Origin: DASXMT01 sp963803065
GTDB lineage: Bacteria > Actinomycetota > Acidimicrobiia > Acidimicrobiales > RAAP-2
NCBI GenBank assembly: GCA_963803065.1
Contig: CAWDKW010000004.1
Coordinates: forward strand, 62,001 to 126,000
Direction of reading: 5' to 3'
DNA length: 64,000 bases
The position numbers and the translations under genes were made by a program. Within the stretch, counting starts at the first letter, position 1, and every line of letters starts with the position of its first letter. Under the pieces are notes generated by a model, which did no database searches, was not told where the DNA came from, and worked only from the letters and a program-made list of their open reading frames with translations. Below, piece by piece: positions 33,511 to 41,998 of this stretch.

Positions 33511-34692
33511 GTGCCTACGCTGACCTTTCCCGACGGCTTCCTCTGGGGGGCGGCCACCGCCGCACACCAGATCGAGGGGGGCAACGTCAACAACGACTGG
33601 TGGGCCTTCGAGCACGACCCGGCGTCGGGGTGCATGACCCCCAGCGGCGACGCCTGCGACTCGTTCCATCGCTACCGCGAGGACATCGCGCTGCTGGCCG
33701 GACTGGGGTTCTCCGTGTACCGTTTCTCCCTGGAGTGGAGCCGGATCGAGCCCGAGGAGGGTGAGTTCTCACGCTCCTCCCTGGAGCACTACCGGCGGGT
33801 GGCGGCCACCTGCCGGGAGCACGGGGTCACGCCCATGGTGACCTACCACCACTTCACCCATCCCCGGTGGCTGGCCGAGGCGGGAACCTGGGAGGCCCCC
33901 CAGGCGGTGGACCGCTTCGCCCGCTACTGCGAGCGGGCCACCGACCACCTCGGTGACCTGATCGGATTGGCGGCAACGTTCAACGAACCGAACGTGGTGG
34001 CCACCATGGGCTACCGCATGGGCATCTTCCCGCCGGGGATCCGGGACCACGATCGCCGGGAGCGGGTCAACGAAGTGCTGATCGCCGCCCACCGCAAGTC
34101 GGTCGAGGCCGTCCGCTCGGGCCCGGGCGACTTCCCCGTCGGGCTCACGCTGTCGATGACCGACTATCAGACCATGCCCGGCGGAGACGAGCGCCTGGAA
34201 CGGATCCGGCGACCGGTCGAGGACGTCTTCTTGGAGGCCACCGGAGGGGACGACTTCATCGGCGTGCAGACCTACACCCGGGACCGCATTGGCCCCGACG
34301 GGTCACTGCGCCCGGCCGAGGGCGTCCCGACCACCCAGATGGGGTACGAGTTCTGGCCCCAGGCGCTCGAGGCCACCATCCGGCGGGCAACGACCATGAC
34401 CGGCGGGCTCCCGGTGATGGTCACCGAGAACGGGATCGGCACCGGCGACGATGCCGCCCGGGTCGACTACGTCACCGAGGCCCTGTCCGGTGTCCGGCGC
34501 TGCCTCGACGACGGCATCGACGTGCGGGGCTACGTCTACTGGAGCCTGCTCGACAACTTCGAGTGGGTCCTCGGCTACGACCCGACGTTCGGGCTGGTGG
34601 CGGTGGACCGGGACACGTTCGAACGACGACCGAAACCCAGCGCGGCCTGGCTGGGCGAGGTCGCCCGGCGCAACCGTCTCGAGGGGGCATGA
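33511..34692 (+). CDS. Glycoside hydrolase family 1 (beta-glucosidase-like)
   Basis: 393 residues, slightly short for GH1. Start GTG 33511 gives the family opening FPDGFLWGAATAAHQIEGG. The acid/base is Glu159 in ATFNEPN and the nucleophile is Glu306 in VTENGIG; the aglycone-side YWSLLDNFEWVLGY and the final segment TFERRPKPSAAWL are present. There is no signal peptide, so it acts on imported or internal beta-glycosides. Exact substrate is unknown. It overlaps the following GtrA-like gene by 4 nt (ATGA). Confidence 0.9.
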   Translation: MPTLTFPDGFLWGAATAAHQIEGGNVNNDWWAFEHDPASGCMTPSGDACDSFHRYREDIALLAGLGFSVYRFSLEWSRIEPEEGEFSRSSLEHYRRVAATCREHGVTPMVTYHHFTHPRWLAEAGTWEAPQAVDRFARYCERATDHLGDLIGLAATFNEPNVVATMGYRMGIFPPGIRDHDRRERVNEVLIAAHRKSVEAVRSGPGDFPVGLTLSMTDYQTMPGGDERLERIRRPVEDVFLEATGGDDFIGVQTYTRDRIGPDGSLRPAEGVPTTQMGYEFWPQALEATIRRATTMTGGLPVMVTENGIGTGDDAARVDYVTEALSGVRRCLDDGIDVRGYVYWSLLDNFEWVLGYDPTFGLVAVDRDTFERRPKPSAAWLGEVARRNRLEGA

Positions 34693-35249
34693 CCGACCAA
34701 CCCGCAGGCGTCGGTCGTAACGGAATCGTCACGAGTAAGGTTGCCCCGGTGCACAACCTTTTGCTCCGGCTGGTCCACCTGTGGGAGAGGCGAGACACCC
34801 CGGAGGCCAAAAAGCTGTTCCGGTACACCATGGTGTCGGTCATCTCGACGGCGGTGTCCTTCGGCGTCCTGCTGATCGTCTACGGCATCTTCCGCGCCTT
34901 CTCGGAGGTCTGGAGCACGGTGTTCGCCAACGCGGTTGCCACCGTGCCGTCCTACTACCTCAATCGCAGCTGGGTGTGGGGCAAGGGCGGACGCTCGCAC
35001 CTGACCAAGGAGATCCTTCCCTTCTGGGTGATGTCGGCCCTGGGCATCGTGGTCTCCATCTTCGGCGCCGCGCTGGCTGCCCACATCGGCAAGGTGTACC
35101 ACCTCGATCACCTCGAGCAGACCGTCCTGGTCCTGACGGCCAACATCCTGTCCTTCGCCATCTTCTGGGTCCTGAAGTTCATGCTGTTCAACCGGCTGTT
35201 CCACGTGCACCCGGTCGAGGATCTCGACGACCTCGTCGAATCCATCTGA
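34689..35249 (+). CDS. GtrA-like membrane protein
   Basis: A 186-residue protein from ATG 34689, overlapping the GH1 stop. Four transmembrane segments are visible: TMVSVISTAVSFGVLLIVYG, STVFANAVATVPSYYLNRSW (with the family motif NRSWVW), VMSALGIVVSIFGAALAA and TVLVLTANILSFAIFWVLKF. GtrA-family proteins are thought to help flip or transfer polyprenyl-linked sugars for envelope polymers. Overlap with a glycosidase gene suggests a shared transcript but not necessarily a shared role. Confidence 0.82.
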   Translation: MTDQPAGVGRNGIVTSKVAPVHNLLLRLVHLWERRDTPEAKKLFRYTMVSVISTAVSFGVLLIVYGIFRAFSEVWSTVFANAVATVPSYYLNRSWVWGKGGRSHLTKEILPFWVMSALGIVVSIFGAALAAHIGKVYHLDHLEQTVLVLTANILSFAIFWVLKFMLFNRLFHVHPVEDLDDLVESI

Positions 35250-35265
35250 GCCCGGGCCCGACTGC

Positions 35266-36393
35266 GTGCCCGAGTTGGCCTCCGCCTCTTCCTTCGACGA
35301 CGCCGCCACCCGCGTGCGCCCGGTCGACGCCCCGTCGGCCCGCCGGGCCCAGGTCCATCAGGACCAGCTGACCAAGCCGCCGGGATCCCTCGGCCGGCTG
35401 GAGGGGGCCGGGGCCCAGTTGGCCGCCATCGCTCGTCGATCGCCGCCGCCGGTCCCCGAACCTGCGGTGGTCACGGTGTTCGCCGGCGACCACGGCGTGC
35501 TGGCCCAGGGTGTCTCGCCCTGGCCGGCGGAGGTCACTGCCCAGATGGTGGCCAACTTCTGCGCCGGCGGCGCAGCAGTGAACGTCCTGGCGGCCCACGT
35601 CGGGGCCGACGTCGTGGTGGTCGACGTGGGTGTGCTTGCCGACCTGGCCGATGCGCCCGGACTGTTGCGCCGGAAGGTCCGGCCGGGCACCGCCGACCTC
35701 TCCGTCACCGCGGCCATGAGCCTCGATGACGCCCGCCGCGCCCTCGATGTGGGGGCCACCGTGGCCACCGACGAGGTGGCATCAGGGGCGCGCTGTCTCC
35801 TGACCGGGGACATGGGCATCGGGAACACGACCCCGTCGGCGGCGTTGATCGCCACGATGACCGGCCGGGCCGCCCGGACCGTGACCGGGAGGGGAACGGG
35901 CATCGACGACCAGCGGTGGGAGACCAAGGTCTCGGTGGTGGAGCGGGCCCTGGCCCGGCACCGGGTCGACCCAGGCGGATCGGGCGATCCCGGGGACCCA
36001 TTGACCGTCCTCGCCTCGTTGGGTGGGCTCGAGATCGCCGCCCTGGTCGGGTACCTGGTGGCAGGATCTTCGCTGGGCGTCCCAGTGGTGATCGACGGAG
36101 TGATCGCCGCCTCTGCCGCCGTAGTCGCCGCCGCCTTGGTGCCCGACGTGGTGGGCTACCTGGTTGCCGGGCACCGCTCCTCGGAGCCGGGGGCGAGCAT
36201 CGCCCTCCACCACCTCGGGCTGCAGCCCCTCCTCGACCTGGAGCTCCGACTGGGGGAGGGGACCGGCGCCTGTCTTGCCCTGCCCATCCTCCAGGCCGCG
36301 GCCAAGATCCTGGGGGAGATGGCCACCTTCGCCTCGGCCGGGGTGTCCGACGCCGAGCCCGACGTCCCGGCCGGCTCGGCCGGCTCGGCGTAA
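35266..36393 (+). CDS. cobT: Nicotinate-nucleotide--dimethylbenzimidazole phosphoribosyltransferase
   Basis: 375 residues from GTG 35266. CobT motifs are clear: LTKPPGSLGRLEGAGAQLAA, VTVFAGDHGVLAQGVSPWP, CLLTGDMGIGNTTPSAALI, VVIDGVIAASAAVVAA, and the catalytic Glu331 in LRLGEGTGACLALP. It makes alpha-ribazole phosphate for the lower ligand of cobalamin. The B12-dependent Ecm gene is in the same window, so the cell probably makes or remodels its own cofactor. No other cobalamin gene is adjacent here. Confidence 0.94.
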   Translation: MPELASASSFDDAATRVRPVDAPSARRAQVHQDQLTKPPGSLGRLEGAGAQLAAIARRSPPPVPEPAVVTVFAGDHGVLAQGVSPWPAEVTAQMVANFCAGGAAVNVLAAHVGADVVVVDVGVLADLADAPGLLRRKVRPGTADLSVTAAMSLDDARRALDVGATVATDEVASGARCLLTGDMGIGNTTPSAALIATMTGRAARTVTGRGTGIDDQRWETKVSVVERALARHRVDPGGSGDPGDPLTVLASLGGLEIAALVGYLVAGSSLGVPVVIDGVIAASAAVVAAALVPDVVGYLVAGHRSSEPGASIALHHLGLQPLLDLELRLGEGTGACLALPILQAAAKILGEMATFASAGVSDAEPDVPAGSAGSA

Positions 36394-36450
36394 CCGGCCC
36401 GACCAGGACCGCCGGCCGGCTCGGCGTAACCGGCCCGGACCAGGACCGCC
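36378..36450. repeat. 36/37-bp tandem duplication over the cobT stop codon
   Basis: 36378-36413 and 36414-36450 differ by one inserted G. Both contain a TAA; the first is the cobT stop (36391-36393). Confidence 0.92.
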
Positions 36451-36463
36451 GGACCTCTGCCGG

Positions 36464-36952
36464 TCAGTCCCGGAAGTTGTTGAACTGGAGGGGGATGCCG
36501 AAGTCCTCCTCTTTGCAGGCGGCGATGACCGATTGGAGCACGTCGCGCTTCTTGCCCGTGACCCGGAGCTGATCGCCCTGGGTCTGGGAGCTCACGCCCT
36601 TCAGGCCCAGGTCCTTGATGAACTTGTTCAGCCTCCGGGCGTGGTCGGAGGAGATGCCGGCCCGGATCCCGACCCGCTGGCGGGCCGCGCCGCGCGAGGC
36701 CTCCTCGACCTTGCCGGCGTCCAGCGCCTTCAGCGATACCGATCGCTTGACCAGCTTCTCCTGGAGGACCTGGTACAGGGCCCGCAGCCTGTCCTCGGTG
36801 TTGGCGTTGAGGACCAGCTCCTCGTCCTGGAGCTCGATGGTCGAGTCGGTGCCCTTGAAGTCGAACCGGGTCGTCGCCTCGCGGTTGGCCTGGTCCACCG
36901 CGTTACGAACCTCCTGCATGTCGACCTCGGAGACGATGTCGAAGGTAGGCAT
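36464..36952 (-). CDS. yajQ: YajQ family protein (nucleotide-binding, UPF0234)
   Basis: 162 residues from ATG 36952, with the family opening MPTFDIVSEVDMQEVRNAVD and DFKGTDSTIELQDEELVLNA, then RRLNKFIKDLGLKGVSSQTQ and the end DFGIPLQFNNFRD. Family members bind nucleotides (cyclic di-GMP in Xanthomonas, tRNA or GTP in others); the role here is unknown. An in-frame extension further upstream runs into the divergent tRNA-Tyr and is not real. A -10 word 6 nt upstream suggests a leaderless transcript. Confidence 0.92.
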   Translation of the reverse strand: MPTFDIVSEVDMQEVRNAVDQANREATTRFDFKGTDSTIELQDEELVLNANTEDRLRALYQVLQEKLVKRSVSLKALDAGKVEEASRGAARQRVGIRAGISSDHARRLNKFIKDLGLKGVSSQTQGDQLRVTGKKRDVLQSVIAACKEEDFGIPLQFNNFRD

Positions 36953-36958
36953 GAAGAA

Positions 36959-36964
36959 ACAGTA
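36959..36964 (-). promoter_or_regulatory. -10 hexamer for a leaderless yajQ transcript
   Basis: TACTGT on the minus strand, 6 nt before ATG 36952. Confidence 0.5.
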
Positions 36965-36980
36965 GCGCCGCGCTTGGCAG

Positions 36981-36986
36981 TATCCT
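36981..36986 (+). promoter_or_regulatory. -10 hexamer for tRNA-Tyr
   Basis: TATCCT lies 11 nt before the mature 5' end of tRNA-Tyr. A good -35 is not evident. Confidence 0.4.
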
Positions 36987-36997
36987 TCCCCGTCTGC

Positions 36998-37079
<82 letters not shown>

Positions 37080-37208
37080 CCGCACAGGCTCCGCCAGTCG
37101 GCTTCGTCCGGCCGGCTGGCGGAGGGGTCCACCGGGAGGTGGGTCAGCGAGGGCGACCCCGGCCGACCAGCCGGGACGCCCGAACGCCAGAACCGGGAGC
37201 CTTCGTCC

Positions 37209-38477
37209 ATGTCACTCGCACGGATCCGAGCCACACCGACCTGGGTCGTCGGCGCCGCGGCCGCCTTCGTGTGGATGCTGTCTGCCTTCTACATCTTCAA
37301 TTTCGGCGCCCACTGGCATCTCGACCTCCGGGTCTACCGGGCGGCGGGCGACGCGCTCTACCACGGTGGGCGGCCCTTCAGCGACTTCTACACCGAGAGC
37401 CACCTGCCCTTCACCTATCCCCCCTTCGCCCTGCTCGTCCTCAGCCCCCTCTCGTTCGGGTCCCTCGGCCTGGTCGAGGCCCTGTGGTGGCTGGCCAGTG
37501 GGGCGGCGATGGTGTTCACCCTCTACCGGCTGTTGACCGTCAACACGGGCGCGGCCCCCGACGAGACCGGAGCGCCGCCGACCGGGCTGGCCATGCCCAG
37601 GGAACGAGCGCTGGCGGTGGCCGCCCTCATGGCCGCGGCAGCGACCCTCGTGCTCGAGCCCGTCCGGTCCAACATGACCTACGCCCAGATCAACCTGTTC
37701 CTGATGCTCCTGGTGGTGGTCGACCTCACCGCCAGGCCGACCAAGAGGACCTGGTGGCGCGGCTGCCTGGTCGGGCTGGCCTCCGCCATCAAGCTGACCC
37801 CGCTCGTGTACCTGGGTGCCTTCCTTGTCCGCCGCGACTGGCGCTCGCTGGCCCGTGGGGCAGCCACCTTCGTCGCCGCCACCGCCCTCAGCTGGCTGCT
37901 GCTCTCGTCCGACTCCTCCCTCTACTGGTTCCATGAGGCCACCGACGCCCAGCGCACCGGGCCCATCGCCATCGTGTCGAACCAGTCGTGGAACGGACTG
38001 TTACGTCGTCCGCCCTTCCACTGGGGTCACCTGACCGCCGTGCTGTGGGTCGTCCTGGTGGTCGGGACACTGGCCTGTGGCCTGTTCCTGGCCGCCCGGC
38101 TGAGCGCGGCGAACCGGACGGCCGAGACGATCGTGGCCCTCTCGCTCACCGAGCTCCTGATCAGTCCGGTGTCGTGGACCCACCACTGGTCCTGGTTGGT
38201 CATCGCCCCCATCGCCGTGGTCTCGATGTGGTCGGTGCACCGTGCCGTGGCCTGGCTCTTGCTGGCCCTGGTGCTCTTGGCCGTCCTCGCCCCCTACCTG
38301 TGGCTCCAGAGCGGGCCGCCCTCCTATGTGGCCGGCAACACACTCGTGCTGGTGGGCGCGGCCACCCTGGTCGTATGGACGGCGTCCGAATGGCCGGTCC
38401 GGTCGGAGGCACGACCTCGATTCCGATCCCGGCCTGGATCCCGAGCATGGCTCGGCACCCGGGCCGAACGCCGGTAG
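37209..38477 (+). CDS. GT87-family polyprenol-phosphate mannosyltransferase-like membrane protein
   Basis: 422 residues and about ten transmembrane segments. The N-terminal loop after the first helix carries HLDLRVYRAAGDALYHGG and FTYPPFALLVLSPLS, the Asp and YPP motifs of GT87 (PimE-like alpha-1,2-mannosyltransferases). Later features are CLVGLASAIKLTPLVYLGAF and NQSWNGLLRR. These enzymes add mannose from polyprenyl-phosphomannose to phosphatidylinositol mannosides or related lipids. It is followed by an MptB-like gene, which supports a lipoglycan role. No ribosome-binding site is obvious before ATG 37209. Confidence 0.8.
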   Translation: MSLARIRATPTWVVGAAAAFVWMLSAFYIFNFGAHWHLDLRVYRAAGDALYHGGRPFSDFYTESHLPFTYPPFALLVLSPLSFGSLGLVEALWWLASGAAMVFTLYRLLTVNTGAAPDETGAPPTGLAMPRERALAVAALMAAAATLVLEPVRSNMTYAQINLFLMLLVVVDLTARPTKRTWWRGCLVGLASAIKLTPLVYLGAFLVRRDWRSLARGAATFVAATALSWLLLSSDSSLYWFHEATDAQRTGPIAIVSNQSWNGLLRRPPFHWGHLTAVLWVVLVVGTLACGLFLAARLSAANRTAETIVALSLTELLISPVSWTHHWSWLVIAPIAVVSMWSVHRAVAWLLLALVLLAVLAPYLWLQSGPPSYVAGNTLVLVGAATLVVWTASEWPVRSEARPRFRSRPGSRAWLGTRAERR

Positions 38478-38556
38478 CCGGGGGTCTCCGATCGGCTCCG
38501 TTGGGGAGCGGGGATGCCCGCCGTCCGGGGCAGGCGGACTCGGCGCGTGCGTGCCG

Positions 38557-38584
38557 TTGCCAGCGGCGCAGTCATAGTTACAAT
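38557..38584 (+). promoter_or_regulatory. Promoter for the mptB-like gene
   Basis: TTGCCA (38557-38562), a 16-bp spacer, then TACAAT (38579-38584). Transcription would begin near 38591, giving a leader of over 90 nt that contains a tRNA-like fragment. Confidence 0.6.
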
Positions 38585-38731
38585 AGCGTTACGGAACCAA
38601 CGCGCTCCGGTGTGGCGCAGTGGTCCGGTCGGTGGTTCGAGCAGCTGGCCCAGATACGGGCGCTCGGATCGCCGGGCTGCTAGAACATGGCCGGAGCAGG
38701 GCTGATCATTCGAGTGAGGAGAATCACCCCC

Positions 38732-40423
38732 ATGTCGTCCGAGTTCCACCCGGACAGGCCGGAAGCGGAGAACGAGCTGTGGGACCGCGCCTCGATCGAG
38801 ACGGCGGGATCGGCGGCCGGATCGGCCAGGACGACGCTGGCGACGGGGCTCGAGCGCCTGGTCGAGATGGCCCGCATCCGGGATCGATTGGCGGTAACGG
38901 CCGCCCCTGGTGCCAGCCCGGAGGACCTGGGCGAACCTCGAGGACTGGTGTTGCGTCCCGCTCTGCTGGGGTTCGTGGCCCTCCTGGCCATCAGCATCGG
39001 GGCGTCGATGCCGAGCTCGCCCTTCAAGCTCGAGATGCCGGGAACCTGGTTCTTCGGGGTCCCTCAGTCCGGAGGGGCGAGCACCTGGGGCGTCTACTTC
39101 GTCCTGGCCGCCGTCTATGGCGGCCTCTTGTTGCTCATGCGGGTGTGGTGGGGGATGACCCGCCTCTACGCCCGACGCCCGGGGATTCCGGTGCGCCAGT
39201 TGATGTGGGTGTTCGGGCTGTGGTCGCTGCCCATGTTGGTCATCGCTCCGCTGTTCAGCCGGGACGTGTACTCCTACGCGGCCCAGGGCGAGATGGTCAG
39301 CCATCACATGAACCCGTATCTCTACGGCCCCTACCAGCTCGGGAACAACTCGTTCACGGCACCGGTGGATCCCCTGTGGGGGAACACCCCGGCCCCCTAC
39401 GGCCCGCTCTTCCTCCAGATCGACGGCTTCTTCGCCCGGATCACCTTCCACAACGAGCTGGCCACCATCGTGCTGCTCCGGTTGCTGTCCTACGCCGGTG
39501 TCCTGCTGATTGCCTTCTGCATCCCTCGGCTGGCCCGTCTCTACCATCGGGACGGCGCCGAGCTCTTCACCCTGGCCGTCCTCAACCCGGTGGTCATCCT
39601 CCACCTGATCGGCGGTGCCCACAACGATGCCCTGATGCTCGGCCTGCTGATCGCCGGGATCACCCTGGCCAAGGAGAAGCGACCCGTGCTCGGCGTGCTC
39701 CTGTGCGCGCTGGCCACGGCGATCAAGGCGCCGGCGGCGATCGGCATCATCTACATCGGCTGGGGATGGTTGGGTCCCTCCGCGCCCAAACGCGACCGGA
39801 TCCGACCGATCATCACGTCGGGGCTGATCGGGCTGGGCGTCCTCGCCTTCTTCTCCTACACCAGCGGTCTGGGGTGGGGATGGGTCCAGAACCTGGCCAC
39901 CCCGGGGGCGGTCCGTTCGTGGATGGCCCCGTCCACCGCCGTGGCCTTCGTGGGCACCGACCTCGCCCATCTCGTCCACGTGGGGGTGGGACTGGGAGGG
40001 GTTCTCTCGGTCACCCGGTTCTTCGGGCTCCTCGTCGCGGTGATCGCCGGGGTCTGGCTGCTGTGGAACAGCGACCGGATCGGGCACCTGAAGGCGCTCG
40101 GGCTCACCCTGCTCCTGTTCGTCCTCCTCGGGCCGGTGGATCAGCCCTGGTACCTGTCGTGGGGCCTGATCCTGCTGGTGCCCGTGGCCGTGGGCCGGCT
40201 GCGCTCCCTGGTCATCGGCCTCTCGATGGTCACCGCCTTCCTGGAGTTGCCCGGTGCGGGCCAGCTGTTCAACAACCTGACCCACGGCGACCCGCTCTCG
40301 ATCGTGTTGACCATGCTGTGGTTGCTGGTGGTCCTGACCATTCCCCTGGCCACCTGGGAGCGCCGCGTCCCCGAGGTGCAGTCCACCTCGGACATCCTCG
40401 TGGCCCCGGTGGCGGGGGGGTAG
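38732..40423 (+). CDS. mptB: MptB-like alpha-1,6-mannopyranosyltransferase
   Basis: 563 residues from ATG 38732, preceded by GAGGAG; an in-frame ATG at 38687 would add 15 residues. The protein has about 13 transmembrane segments. The catalytic loop between early helices contains LFSRDVYSYAAQGEMVSHHM and WGNTPAPYGPLF, typical of MptA/MptB GT-C enzymes that extend the mannan backbone of lipomannan. AVLNPVVILHLIGGAHNDAL and ALATAIKAPAAIGIIYIGWG are also family blocks. Function in lipoglycan assembly is inferred from family and from the GT87 neighbour. Confidence 0.85.
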   Translation: MSSEFHPDRPEAENELWDRASIETAGSAAGSARTTLATGLERLVEMARIRDRLAVTAAPGASPEDLGEPRGLVLRPALLGFVALLAISIGASMPSSPFKLEMPGTWFFGVPQSGGASTWGVYFVLAAVYGGLLLLMRVWWGMTRLYARRPGIPVRQLMWVFGLWSLPMLVIAPLFSRDVYSYAAQGEMVSHHMNPYLYGPYQLGNNSFTAPVDPLWGNTPAPYGPLFLQIDGFFARITFHNELATIVLLRLLSYAGVLLIAFCIPRLARLYHRDGAELFTLAVLNPVVILHLIGGAHNDALMLGLLIAGITLAKEKRPVLGVLLCALATAIKAPAAIGIIYIGWGWLGPSAPKRDRIRPIITSGLIGLGVLAFFSYTSGLGWGWVQNLATPGAVRSWMAPSTAVAFVGTDLAHLVHVGVGLGGVLSVTRFFGLLVAVIAGVWLLWNSDRIGHLKALGLTLLLFVLLGPVDQPWYLSWGLILLVPVAVGRLRSLVIGLSMVTAFLELPGAGQLFNNLTHGDPLSIVLTMLWLLVVLTIPLATWERRVPEVQSTSDILVAPVAGG

Positions 40424-40499
40424 CCCGGCCTCGGCTGGCCCGTCTCGCGCCGCTGGGTAGCCCCGGCCCGAGGTGGCGGCCACTTCCGACGGCGCGAGC

Positions 40500-40988
40500 T
40501 CAGAGCATGCGCTGGAGGACCCAGACGTCGAGCCAGCGTCCGAACTTCCGGCCGATCTCCCGTTCCACGCCGACCAGCTCGAAGCCGCACGCCTTGTGCA
40601 GGCCGAGCGACGCCTCGTTGCCCCCCACCACGCGGGCGATCATGGTGTGGAAGCCGAGCTGGGTGGCCTGGACTATCAACTCTTCGAGCAGGGCTCGACC
40701 CACCCCGGACGTCCGCTTGGCCGTGTCCACGTAGACCGAGTTCTCGACCGTGGTCGAATAGGCGGGCCTGTCCCGGAAGGCCGACAGGGAGCCGAACCCC
40801 ACGACGGTGCCGTCTGTGTCGACGGCCACCACGGCCGGGTGGGCCCCGCCGTGCCGCCGCAGCCACGCCGCCTGGTCGGCCGAAGTGCGGGGGACGAGGT
40901 CGAAGGTGGAGGTCGAACGGGTCACCTCGGCGTTGTAGATGGCGCGAATTGCGTCGGCGTCGGCGAGACCGGCGAGTCGAACGTGCAT
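40500..40988 (-). CDS. GNAT-family acetyltransferase (phosphinothricin acetyltransferase-like)
   Basis: 162 residues. The opening VRLAGLADADAIRAIYNAEV and STFDLVPRT are typical of the PAT/YncA subgroup; the acetyl-CoA site is SVYVDTAKRTSGVGRALLEEL with the R/Q-x-x-G-x-G/A pattern as RTSGVG, and NEASLGLHKACGFELVGVER closes the fold. It may acetylate an amino acid or xenobiotic amine. The minus-strand -10 word is 7 nt before ATG 40988. Confidence 0.85.
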   Translation of the reverse strand: MHVRLAGLADADAIRAIYNAEVTRSTSTFDLVPRTSADQAAWLRRHGGAHPAVVAVDTDGTVVGFGSLSAFRDRPAYSTTVENSVYVDTAKRTSGVGRALLEELIVQATQLGFHTMIARVVGGNEASLGLHKACGFELVGVEREIGRKFGRWLDVWVLQRML

Positions 40989-40995
40989 CCGTTCG

Positions 40996-41001
40996 ATGGT
41001 A
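40996..41001 (-). promoter_or_regulatory. -10 hexamer for the leaderless GNAT transcript
   Basis: TACCAT on the minus strand, 7 nt before ATG 40988. Confidence 0.5.
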
Positions 41002-41043
41002 GCGACGACGCCCCCGGGACTGCCGGTATCCTGGTTCGCGGGC

Positions 41044-41049
41044 TATGAT
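41044..41049 (+). promoter_or_regulatory. -10 hexamer for the tRNA-Thr/tRNA-Met/rpmG cluster
   Basis: TATGAT lies 28 nt before tRNA-Thr, with CTGCCG about 18 bp upstream as a weak -35. Confidence 0.5.
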
Positions 41050-41077
41050 CTCCCGTCGCAGCTCGTCGAGCCGCACT

Positions 41078-41150
41078 GCCCCCTTAGCTCAGTCGGCAGA
41101 GCACAGCCATGGTAAGGCTGGTGTCGTCGGTTCGATTCCGACAGGGGGCT
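41078..41150 (+). tRNA. tRNA-Thr (GGT)
   Basis: 73 nt. The acceptor GCCCCCT pairs with AGGGGGC, the anticodon stem CAGCC/GGCTG encloses loop ATGGTAA with anticodon GGT, and the T-arm is TCGGTTCGATTCCGA. CCA is not encoded. Confidence 0.95.
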
Positions 41151-41157
41151 CGCCCGT

Positions 41158-41234
41158 GGCGGCGTAGCTCAGTTGGTCAGAGCACACGGCTCATAATCGT
41201 GGGGTCGCCGGTTCGAGTCCGGCCGCCGCTACCA
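41158..41234 (+). tRNA. tRNA-Met (CAT), CCA encoded
   Basis: The acceptor GGCGGCG pairs with CGCCGCT, the anticodon loop CTCATAA has CAT, and the T-arm is GCCGGTTCGAGTCCGGC. Discriminator A (41231) is followed by a genome-encoded CCA (41232-41234), unlike the other tRNAs here. The paired first base and position after tRNA-Thr suggest elongator Met; an Ile2 (lysidine) identity is less likely. Confidence 0.92.
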
Positions 41235-41304
41235 CTTCGGGACACACAAGAACAAGGGAGCCGGACCGAGCGGCCGGTTTCCCAGCGAGAACAGGAGCGC
41301 CACG

Positions 41305-41469
41305 GTGGCGAAGAACGAGAAGCGGGTCCAGGTCACCCTGGCCTGCGAGGTGTGCAAGCGCCGTAACTACATCACGACGAAGAACAAGCTGAACGACCGC
41401 GAGCGGATCGAGATGAAGAAGTTCTGCAACTGGGACCGTCGGCACACGCTGCACAAGGAGACTCGCTGA
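41305..41469 (+). CDS. rpmG: 50S ribosomal protein L33
   Basis: 54 residues (MAKNEKRVQVTLACEVCKRR, then NYITTKNKLNDRERIEMKKF, CNWDRRHTLHKETR). The first CxxC of the zinc-binding L33 type is intact, but the second pair is Cys-Asn-Trp-Asp, so one cysteine ligand is replaced by Asp. Start GTG 41305 lies 71 nt after tRNA-Met, with AGGAGC upstream. The tRNA-Thr, tRNA-Met, rpmG order matches mycobacteria. Confidence 0.95.
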   Translation: MAKNEKRVQVTLACEVCKRRNYITTKNKLNDRERIEMKKFCNWDRRHTLHKETR

Positions 41470-41598
41470 GCAGGGCTGTCCTTCGCTGGCGGCCCCGTCC
41501 GAGACCAGAGCGCCGCTTGGGAGCGGCCATGGTTCGGGTGGTAACCTCTCCTCCCGCCCCTGTGGTCGGCTGACCGTTCGCGGCCCCGCGATCGACAG

Positions 41599-41671
41599 AG
41601 GGCAGTAGCTCAACTGGTAGAGCACCGGTCTCCAAAACCGGCGGTTGGGGGTTCGAGTCCCTCCTGCCCTG
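41599..41671 (+). tRNA. tRNA-Trp (CCA)
   Basis: 73 nt. The acceptor AGGGCAG pairs with CTGCCCT, the anticodon CCA is at 41632-41634, and the T-arm is GGGGGTTCGAGTCCCTC. Discriminator G; 3' CCA is not encoded. It lies directly before secE, the usual actinobacterial place. Confidence 0.95.
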
Positions 41672-41746
41672 CTCACCACTCGCGGCACCGGGCAGAGGAC
41701 ACCGGGCAGAGGAAGAGCGGCACGTGAACCGAGAAATCAGGCATTG

Positions 41747-41998
41747 ATGGTGGATCAGGGAGACGTTCGGCGAGGCGCGGTGGCCCAGCCGCGCCCGGAG
41801 GGCAGGCGCCAGCCGTTCCGGTTGGGCCAGTTCTTCCGCGAGGTACGATCGGAGCTACGCCAGGTGGCATGGCCCAATCGGGCCGAGGTCATCAACTACA
41901 CGGTGGTGACGTTTTTCACCCTGGTGCTGTTGATCGGCCTGATCTTTGTCCTCAACTATGCCTTTTCCAAGGGCATTTTCTGGCTGTTCAAGACGTGA
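41747..41998 (+). CDS. secE: Preprotein translocase subunit SecE
   Basis: 83 residues from ATG 41747 (a TTG codon directly precedes it in frame). A basic, Gln/Arg-rich N-terminus leads to FFREVRSELRQVAWPNRAEV, the SecE signature with conserved Trp-Pro, and one transmembrane helix (TVVTFFTLVLLIGLIFVLNYA). SecE clamps SecY in the translocon. The stop overlaps the probable nusG start. Confidence 0.96.
   Translation: MVDQGDVRRGAVAQPRPEGRRQPFRLGQFFREVRSELRQVAWPNRAEVINYTVVTFFTLVLLIGLIFVLNYAFSKGIFWLFKT

Noticed and set aside
38324..40483. A 719-codon minus-strand frame opposite the GT87 and mptB genes
   Set aside because: Gln/His/Gly/Asp-rich shadow product across two real membrane-protein genes and a promoter.
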